Shown here piece after piece: positions 24,977 to 29,431 of a stretch of DNA of 29,431 bases. Every line of letters begins with the position of its first letter. Positions within the stretch are counted from its first letter, which is position 1. Source of the DNA: a virus; IMG/VR virus record IMGVR_UViG_3300037847_008323, positions 1 to 29,431 of that record; one strand, given 5' to 3'. A program made the translations under genes and the position numbers. The notes under the pieces are model-generated. The model made no database searches and was not told the DNA's origin. It worked only from the letters and a program-made list of their open reading frames with translations.

Positions 24977-26623
24977 TTATCCTTCGCAAGACGAACAAGA
25001 TAGAATTGACCTAGCTAACTCTTGACTTGGATTAGCACTTCTTTGGTAATAAAATGTCTTAACACCTTGTTCCCATCCAAATATAAGTAACTCACTTACC
25101 TGTTTTGGTGGGCATTTAGGTGAAATCATTAGGTTTAGACTCTGGCTTTGGTCTATATATTTTTGTCTTTGTGCAGCTTGAATAACTATTTCTTTTTGTG
25201 ATATCTCTCCAAAAGTCTTAAATACGTCTTTCTCTTCATCAGTTAGAAAATCTAAATGTTGCACTGACCCACCCTTGACAAGAATTGACTTCCAGGTTTT
25301 TTGCGTGTTTTTACCCTTTTCCTCTAAAAGTTTTTCAAGATAAGGGTTTTTGTAAGTAAATTTACCCTTGGCCAAATCCTTTGTAAAATAATTGCTATTC
25401 AAAGGTTCTATGGATGGAGAAACTTGTCCTAGTATAAAAGAGCTTGAAGTGGTAGGCGCAATAGCCATCGTGGTCATATTACGCCTACCATAACCCTGAA
25501 GGTATTCAGGTTCTCCAAGAAGCACAGAGAGATCTTGTGTTGCTTTATCGCATTTTTCCCTAATAAATTGGTGTATTTCTTGATTTAAAAATTTAGCTTC
25601 CAATCCCTCAAAAGGAATCATTTGTTGTTGCAAATAAGAATGCCAACCTAAAACTCCTAAACCAACAGCTCTTTGTCTTTTAGCAAACTCATGAGATGAT
25701 TTCATGAATGGCATACCCTCAGTCTTCTGAATGTATTCCTCCATAACTGCATCAAGAAAGAATGTCAAAGTCTCTACAGCGTCAGTTTCTTTAATTTCGT
25801 CCCAGTGTACTAAATTTAAAGACGCTAAACAGCAAACAAAAGATTCTTCTTCAGATGAGCTTAAAGCTATCTCGCTGCAAAGATTAGAAGCGTGTACTTT
25901 TAAATTTTTATCCTTATAAGCTTTTGGGGCTTCATCATTTACAGTGTCAGTAAAAAATAAATAAGGATATCCTGTTTCAAATCTTTTTCTTATAACAGAG
26001 GCCCATATGGATCTTTTTTCTTTATCACCATCCATCAAATCTCTCATCCAAGCATTATCTATGCATACTCCAAAGGACAAATCTTGTATAGGGTGACCTT
26101 CACTTCTTATTCTCAAAAATTCTTTAATATCTGGATGGTCTATTGGTAAATAGCCAGCAAATGACCCTCTTCTTACATTACTCTGAGAAACAACAGAGGA
26201 CACTTTGTCAAAAAGCTCCATGAAATGAACTGATCCACTAGATGTACCTCCAGATGATATTTCTTCTCCTCTTCCTCTCAAAGATCCAAAGTAAGCTGAT
26301 GTTCCAGCTCCATGCTTGGTTTGCATTCCTACTTCAGCTTGCTTCTCTAAAATAGAATCCATTCTGTCTTCTATGTAGATGCCATTACAAGAAATAGGTA
26401 ACCCTCTTTCTCTGCCAAAGTTAGCCCAGACAGGGCTAGACAAAGAGTAAAATCCTCTGGCCGCATAGTCCTCAAACTTTTCAGCAAACCCCTTTACTTT
26501 TAAATATTTTTCAGCAGCCGCAGCTATGTCGGCAACTCTTTGTTTTGGGGACTCATTTTTTTCTAAATAACCTCTTTTTAAGAAAGCTTTAGAATCTTTA
26601 TTTAACCAATAATACTTTTTCAT
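24977..26623 (-). CDS. nrdA: Class I ribonucleotide reductase large subunit without ATP cone
   Basis: 548-aa catalytic subunit that reduces ribonucleoside diphosphates for phage DNA synthesis. Active-site residues are C79 (PISCNG), N247, C249 and E251 (NLCSEI), C264/C265 (CCLASLNL) and the radical-transfer tyrosines Y525/Y526 (FYYQRSANPS). The C-terminal CSSC (543, 546) is the thioredoxin/glutaredoxin-reducible pair. Only 78 residues precede the first active-site cysteine, against about 224 in E. coli NrdA, so the N-terminal ATP-cone that senses dATP is missing. Substrate-specificity loops appear present. It follows nrdB with a TAATG one-base overlap. Confidence 0.95.
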   Translation of the reverse strand: MKKYYWLNKDSKAFLKRGYLEKNESPKQRVADIAAAAEKYLKVKGFAEKFEDYAARGFYSLSSPVWANFGRERGLPISCNGIYIEDRMDSILEKQAEVGMQTKHGAGTSAYFGSLRGRGEEISSGGTSSGSVHFMELFDKVSSVVSQSNVRRGSFAGYLPIDHPDIKEFLRIRSEGHPIQDLSFGVCIDNAWMRDLMDGDKEKRSIWASVIRKRFETGYPYLFFTDTVNDEAPKAYKDKNLKVHASNLCSEIALSSSEEESFVCCLASLNLVHWDEIKETDAVETLTFFLDAVMEEYIQKTEGMPFMKSSHEFAKRQRAVGLGVLGWHSYLQQQMIPFEGLEAKFLNQEIHQFIREKCDKATQDLSVLLGEPEYLQGYGRRNMTTMAIAPTTSSSFILGQVSPSIEPLNSNYFTKDLAKGKFTYKNPYLEKLLEEKGKNTQKTWKSILVKGGSVQHLDFLTDEEKDVFKTFGEISQKEIVIQAAQRQKYIDQSQSLNLMISPKCPPKQVSELLIFGWEQGVKTFYYQRSANPSQELARSILSCSSCEG

Positions 26624-27594
26624 TAAAATAGATCGTCTGCATCAAATGTTTGTGAATTTTTAGAGTATTCGACAGGTCTAGAATGGAAAAAATCTGTAGC
26701 ATTATTTCCCATCAATTCCTCTTCGAACCACATTGTATCTTCTAGTATAGAAGTTTCAACATCAAATGCAGGTTCAAAACCTATTTTTTCTAAAGAATCA
26801 TTGATTCTGTTCTTTATAAATTCTTTTAAGATATTGGCGCTCAAGCCTTTCTCATCAAAACCATTGACCATCCAATCAACAATCTTGCTTTCAGCAACAA
26901 AAGCATCTTTTGCTTCATGCTTTATTCTCTCTTCTAGTTCTTCATCAAAAAGCTCAGGATATTCACTTCTTATTGTGTTAATTATCTTAATCCCAGCCAG
27001 CGCATGAATGTTTTCTTCATTCCTAGTATACTTGACTTGCTGTCCAGTATCTTTAAGAACATTCCTATAGCGATTAAACCAGTTAATAATATAAAACTGC
27101 GAAAAGAGAGAAACATTCTCCACAAAAAGCGTGAAAAGAATGATTGAATATACATATTGTTTTTTTGAATCTTTGTAAAATTTGTGATTGTATTTTCTAA
27201 GATATTTTACCCTACCCTCAATAAAATCTAGCTTTAAATTTTCCTCAAAAACATCCTCTAGCCCAAGTACCTTTAAAAGTCTCTCATAGGCATTATTATG
27301 AATAACTTCAATATTAGCCATAACATATCCTAAATCAGTTAAACTAGGATGAGGTAAATTATCTCCAAGTTTACTCCAAAACTTTTTCACGGCTACTTCT
27401 ATCTGCCCAATCGCAGAAAGAGTACGAATGATCATATCTCTCTCTTTAGGGGATAAATTAACATTAAAGTCCTGTATATCGCTGGTGAAACTGAACTCTT
27501 TGTCGGTCCAGAACCCGTTGTGCATTGCCTCGATAAATTCTTGCGCCCAGGGATAATGGTCGGGCTTACGTGATAGTTGCTCTTGGAAAATCAT
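26623..27594 (-). CDS. nrdB: Class I ribonucleotide reductase small subunit
   Basis: 323-aa ferritin-like radical-generating subunit. Candidate metal ligands are E66 (IGQIEVAVK), E96 and H99 (IEVIHNNAY), E159 (FVENVSLF), E194 and H197 (RNEENIHAL). Y103, four residues after H99, matches the radical tyrosine of class Ia. The first ligand position, Asp in E. coli and most class Ia and Ib enzymes, is Glu here, which could change the metal preference. The C-terminus ends SQTFDADDLF, the tail that docks on NrdA. There is no fused ATP-cone at either end. It is the first gene of the leftward transcript, with no visible Shine-Dalgarno. Confidence 0.94.
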   Translation of the reverse strand: MIFQEQLSRKPDHYPWAQEFIEAMHNGFWTDKEFSFTSDIQDFNVNLSPKERDMIIRTLSAIGQIEVAVKKFWSKLGDNLPHPSLTDLGYVMANIEVIHNNAYERLLKVLGLEDVFEENLKLDFIEGRVKYLRKYNHKFYKDSKKQYVYSIILFTLFVENVSLFSQFYIINWFNRYRNVLKDTGQQVKYTRNEENIHALAGIKIINTIRSEYPELFDEELEERIKHEAKDAFVAESKIVDWMVNGFDEKGLSANILKEFIKNRINDSLEKIGFEPAFDVETSILEDTMWFEEELMGNNATDFFHSRPVEYSKNSQTFDADDLF

Positions 27595-27652
27595 AGTCAG
27601 AAAGTTTTACACTTGAGTGGCTCCATCGTCAAATATTAAAATCAATTTTGAT

Positions 27653-27667
27653 AAAAAAATTTTTTTT
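27653..27667 (+). promoter_or_regulatory. A7T8 tract, UP-element-like
   Basis: AAAAAAATTTTTTTT ends one base before the -35 hexamer at 27669, i.e. roughly -50 to -36 relative to the expected start. That is where UP elements bind the RNA polymerase alpha C-terminal domain, and the A-then-T composition fits. It may also bend DNA. Confidence 0.55.
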
Positions 27668-27668
27668 G

Positions 27669-27696
27669 TTGACAAATTTGACATTGGCAGTATAAT
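27669..27696 (+). promoter_or_regulatory. Consensus sigma-70 promoter for the sigma factor-ssb operon
   Basis: TTGACA at 27669-27674, a 16-base spacer, and TATAAT at 27691-27696: both hexamers match consensus exactly. Transcription would start near 27703, leaving a leader of about 110 bases before the ATG at 27815. It should be read by unmodified host holoenzyme, suggesting early or middle expression of the sigma factor and SSB genes. Confidence 0.8.
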
Positions 27697-27697
27697 A

Positions 27698-27708
27698 CCG
27701 TGAAACGG
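27698..27708. repeat. Short inverted repeat at the expected transcription start
   Basis: CCGT-GAA-ACGG, a 4-bp stem around a 3-base loop, covering the predicted +1. It is too short for a terminator but could form a small 5' hairpin or part of an operator. Confidence 0.35.
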
Positions 27709-27724
27709 AGCAAGGACGTTATTG

Positions 27725-27744
27725 TATCTATTACGTAATAGATA
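27725..27744. promoter_or_regulatory. 20-bp perfect palindrome, candidate operator
   Basis: TATCTATTACGTAATAGATA is identical to its reverse complement over all 20 bases, centred between 27734 and 27735, about 32 bases downstream of the predicted start. The core ATTACGTA recurs at 27748-27755, 18 bases further on. Perfect symmetry with no loop suits a dimeric DNA-binding protein better than an RNA hairpin. A repressor, a recombinase or an initiator site are all possible. Confidence 0.6.
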
Positions 27745-27759
27745 TGCATTACGTATACT

Positions 27760-27771
27760 GTAACGGTAACG
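27760..27771. repeat. Tandem hexamer repeat GTAACG x2
   Basis: GTAACGGTAACG, two adjacent copies of GTAACG, sits directly after the second ATTACGTA copy and before the AT-rich block. Together with the palindrome it makes a compact set of repeated short sites in the leader. Confidence 0.35.
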
Positions 27772-27814
27772 TTTTATAATATATTTAATTATCTTATAAT
27801 TATATATAAATAAA

Positions 27815-28423
27815 ATGGAAAAAGGTGAAACAGATCCTAAAATAGATCCTGTGCAAAGCGACTTAACTTTAATCAACAGGATCAAGGAAAATAATGACCA
27901 AGATAGTCTTCTTGAGTTAATCAACAGGCATTCTGGAATTTACCACACAATGGTTAATTACTTTTTATCTGGGTCAAACAATAACCTGGAAAAAAATGTC
28001 TTAAATCAGGAAAAAGATTTAGCTATTTACGACTCGGCTAAAAATTATGATCCAAACAGGAAAACTAAATTTTCAACGCATTTAGCTAATCAAACTAAAT
28101 GGAAATGCCTTAACATTTTAAATAAAAAGAAAAAAGTTAAGGAAGTATTTTTAGATGATGAAGAGTGTTTTATTGAGCCGTATTCTGATTCTTTCTATGA
28201 AAATATTAAAAAAGAGGAGGCTTTAACCGCCTTTTCAAAATGCTTAAAAAAAGAGCAAGACGAAAGAATAAAAAAAATTATTGACAGGAGATATAATGTG
28301 AATAATAATAAGCTCACTCCTTGGAGAGAAATAGCAGAGGATCTCGAAATGAGCATTCAAGGCTGTATAAATCTTCATAATAAATTTATAGAAAAAGTAA
28401 AAAAACAAACTCATAATGTATAA
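27815..28423 (+). CDS. gp55-like alternative (late) sigma factor
   Basis: 202-aa sigma-70-related protein. The region-2 signature is seen as LINRIKENNDQDSLLELINRH, then AIYDSAKNYDPNRKTKFSTHLANQTKWKCLNILN, where YDP..K.KFSTHLANQTKWK corresponds to the FDP..G.KFSTYA...IRQ core helix that binds the -10 element. A short region-4-like helix-turn-helix follows near the end (LTPWREIAEDLEMSIQGCINL). The size and lack of regions 1 and 3 match T4 gp55, which directs RNA polymerase to phage late promoters. The ATG at 27815 lacks a Shine-Dalgarno. The gene overlaps ssb by 8 bases. Confidence 0.8.
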   Translation: MEKGETDPKIDPVQSDLTLINRIKENNDQDSLLELINRHSGIYHTMVNYFLSGSNNNLEKNVLNQEKDLAIYDSAKNYDPNRKTKFSTHLANQTKWKCLNILNKKKKVKEVFLDDEECFIEPYSDSFYENIKKEEALTAFSKCLKKEQDERIKKIIDRRYNVNNNKLTPWREIAEDLEMSIQGCINLHNKFIEKVKKQTHNV

Positions 28424-28790
28424 CTCAATAACATCAGCCGCATATCTTGTAAAAGATCCTGAAGTAAGAACTACCAACACTGGTAAAAAAGTAACCAACC
28501 TTAGGGTGGGTGTATCATCAGCAAACGCTAAAACTAAGTGTTTTATCGATGTAGAATACTGGGATAAGACAGCAGAACTCGCAGAAAAATACCTCAGCAA
28601 AGGCAGAGAGTTTATTGTTCAAGGAGAACTTTGCATGTCAAGTTGGGAGAAAGATGGCAAAAACTACAGCAAATACTTCATCAGAGGTAAGGATCTTCAG
28701 TTCTTGTCTAATTCTAAAAAGAGTGATTCTGATGGTGGCGGTGATCAGCAGGATGGTGGAGACAATTCATCTGACGACGTTCCATTTTAA
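28416..28790 (+). CDS. ssb: Single-stranded DNA-binding protein, bacterial type
   Basis: 124-aa OB-fold protein that coats single-stranded DNA at the fork. The OB strands are visible in MYNSITSAAYLVKDPEVR, KVTNLRVGVS, CFIDVEYWDKTAELAEKYL and KGREFIVQGELCMSSWEKDG. A Gly/Asp/Gln-rich disordered linker leads to the acidic tip DDVPF, nearly the bacterial DDDIPF that recruits replication and repair partners. The tip suggests that this SSB talks to bacterial-type partner proteins, either the phage's own DnaG, RecA and nuclease set or those of the host. It overlaps the sigma gene by 8 bases and the next gene by 1 (TAATG). Confidence 0.92.
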   Translation: MYNSITSAAYLVKDPEVRTTNTGKKVTNLRVGVSSANAKTKCFIDVEYWDKTAELAEKYLSKGREFIVQGELCMSSWEKDGKNYSKYFIRGKDLQFLSNSKKSDSDGGGDQQDGGDNSSDDVPF

Positions 28791-29431
28791 TGAAGTTGCT
28801 TTTAGAAGTTCCTTTAAATAGGCTTAGCTTCGGAAATGTAGCTTTTAATTTAATACGTGAGCTACATAAAAAAGAAGTTGATATCGGGATATTCCCAATT
28901 GGAGACCCTGATCTTTCAGCTTATGATTTTTCCGAAGATCTTAAAAAGTATATAGAAAATGCTATAAATGCTAGGTTTGATTATCTTTCTCAAGATATCC
29001 CTAGCTTTAAGCTTTGGCACTTAAATGGAAGTGAAAATAGGAAAACTAAAAAACAATACCTTTTTACTTTTTATGAGTGCAATCAGCCTACGCCAATAGA
29101 GTCTGCAATATGTAATGTCCAGGACCATGTTTTCTTTAGTTCAAATGATGCTATAGACAACTTTAAAAGAGTTGGTTGTAATAATACAAGTTTTCTTCCT
29201 TTGGGATTAGACGAGGACTTCAAAAGAACTGAAAAAACTTACCTTGAGGGCGTTACACATTTTGGACTCATGGGTAAGTTTGAAAATAGAAAGCACACCC
29301 AAAAAATTATACAGACTTGGTTAAAGAAGTATGGTAACAATAGTAAATATTTACTAACCTGTTGTATAACAAATCCATTCTTCAAAGAGGACCAAATGCA
29401 GGGTTTGATTAATAACACCTTGGGTGGCGAA
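28790..29431 (+). CDS. GT4-like glycosyltransferase, partial
   Basis: 214 codons are open to the right edge, with no stop. The N-terminus (KLLLEVPLNRLSFGNVAFNLIREL) has the strand-loop-helix of a GT-B acceptor domain, where S-F-G-N takes the place of the glycine-rich loop. FTFYECNQPTP and HVFFSSNDAIDNFKRVG match the pre-linker helix seen in group-1 transferases. FLPLGLDEDFKR and FGLMGKFENRKHTQKIIQ then begin the donor domain (the usual P.G.D...F and .GR....K). It starts at the ssb stop (TAATG). It shows that glycosyltransferase genes also occur on the opposite strand, outside the main glycan block. Confidence 0.75.
   Translation, partial: MKLLLEVPLNRLSFGNVAFNLIRELHKKEVDIGIFPIGDPDLSAYDFSEDLKKYIENAINARFDYLSQDIPSFKLWHLNGSENRKTKKQYLFTFYECNQPTPIESAICNVQDHVFFSSNDAIDNFKRVGCNNTSFLPLGLDEDFKRTEKTYLEGVTHFGLMGKFENRKHTQKIIQTWLKKYGNNSKYLLTCCITNPFFKEDQMQGLINNTLGGE

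Larger units (their letters stand above)
27595..27814. other. Divergent intergenic control region
   Basis: The only gene-free stretch longer than 50 bases in the window. It separates the leftward nrd-glycan-replication train from the rightward sigma-ssb genes. It is very AT-rich, especially at 27773-27814, and contains the rightward promoter, an A/T tract, a long palindrome and short repeats listed separately. I found no convincing leftward promoter for nrdB. The AT-rich block beside the palindrome could alternatively be a replication start region, but there is no repeat array large enough to claim it. Confidence 0.7.

Noticed and set aside
27805-27812. TATAAATA, identical to the T4 late-promoter core, just before the sigma-factor ATG
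   Set aside because: Transcription would begin inside the gene, the region is extremely AT-rich, and the same octamer appears by chance within genes at 14282-14289 and 17187-17194.
27607-27924. Possible 105-aa minus-strand gene in the divergent region
   Set aside because: It runs across the strong rightward promoter and into the sigma gene, has low-complexity hydrophobic/basic composition and no recognisable motif.
28244-28600. 118-aa minus-strand reading frame opposite the sigma and ssb genes
   Set aside because: It is antisense to two well-supported genes and its composition (poly-Phe/Tyr at the end) is that of a shadow of Lys-rich codons.
1-29431. tRNA genes, insertion sequences, attachment sites and clear rho-independent terminators
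   Set aside because: Gene spacing leaves no room for tRNAs, no transposase or inverted-repeat ends were seen, and no GC stem followed by a T-run was found in the few gaps.

Overview
The window looks like part of a large tailed bacteriophage (Caudoviricetes) genome with AT-rich DNA. The evidence is a compact single-strand gene train that combines DnaB helicase, DnaG-like primase, a RecA-type recombinase, a DnaE-type polymerase, class I ribonucleotide reductase, bacterial-type SSB and a gp55-like sigma factor, with almost no intergenic DNA. Genes mostly touch or overlap by 1, 4, 8 or more bases, and very few starts have a Shine-Dalgarno sequence. The host cannot be fixed from sequence alone. 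An AT-rich aquatic bacterium is plausible but is an inference.

Layout. From 27594 leftward to base 1 everything is on the minus strand. In transcription order: (a) nrdB and nrdA (27594-24977); (b) a phage protein of unknown function (24937-23957); (c) a 15-gene glycan block (23937-9424) with glycosyltransferases, a UDP-GlcNAc 2-epimerase, two sugar-nucleotide dehydratases, a carbamoyltransferase, a WavE-like protein, a transaldolase-like enzyme, a GDPD-like protein and two fused sugar-activating enzymes; (d) a replication and recombination block (9424-1): unknown 111-aa protein, RecA, a small PD-(D/E)XK nuclease, unknown 77-aa protein, DnaB, DnaG, a Cas4/RecB-like nuclease, then a DNA polymerase III split over three genes (PHP domain, DEDDh exonuclease, polymerase core). 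The polymerase core runs off the left edge.

An approximately 220-bp divergent intergenic region (27595-27814) holds a consensus-perfect sigma-70 promoter (TTGACA-N16-TATAAT) with an A/T tract like an UP element, a 20-bp perfect palindrome and short repeats. It points rightward into a gp55-like sigma factor, SSB and a GT4 glycosyltransferase that runs off the right edge.

How the genes work together (inference): NrdAB supplies deoxynucleotides. RecA, DnaB, DnaG, SSB, the nucleases and the three-gene polymerase form a largely self-sufficient replisome and recombination set. The sigma factor probably redirects host RNA polymerase late in infection. The glycan block probably builds an unusual carbamoylated or phosphorylated deoxysugar structure on the virion, the phage DNA or the host surface. 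The most noteworthy points are the split polymerase with a degenerate PHP domain, the nucleotidyltransferase-HAD-kinase fusion, and the size of the glycan block inside a replication operon.
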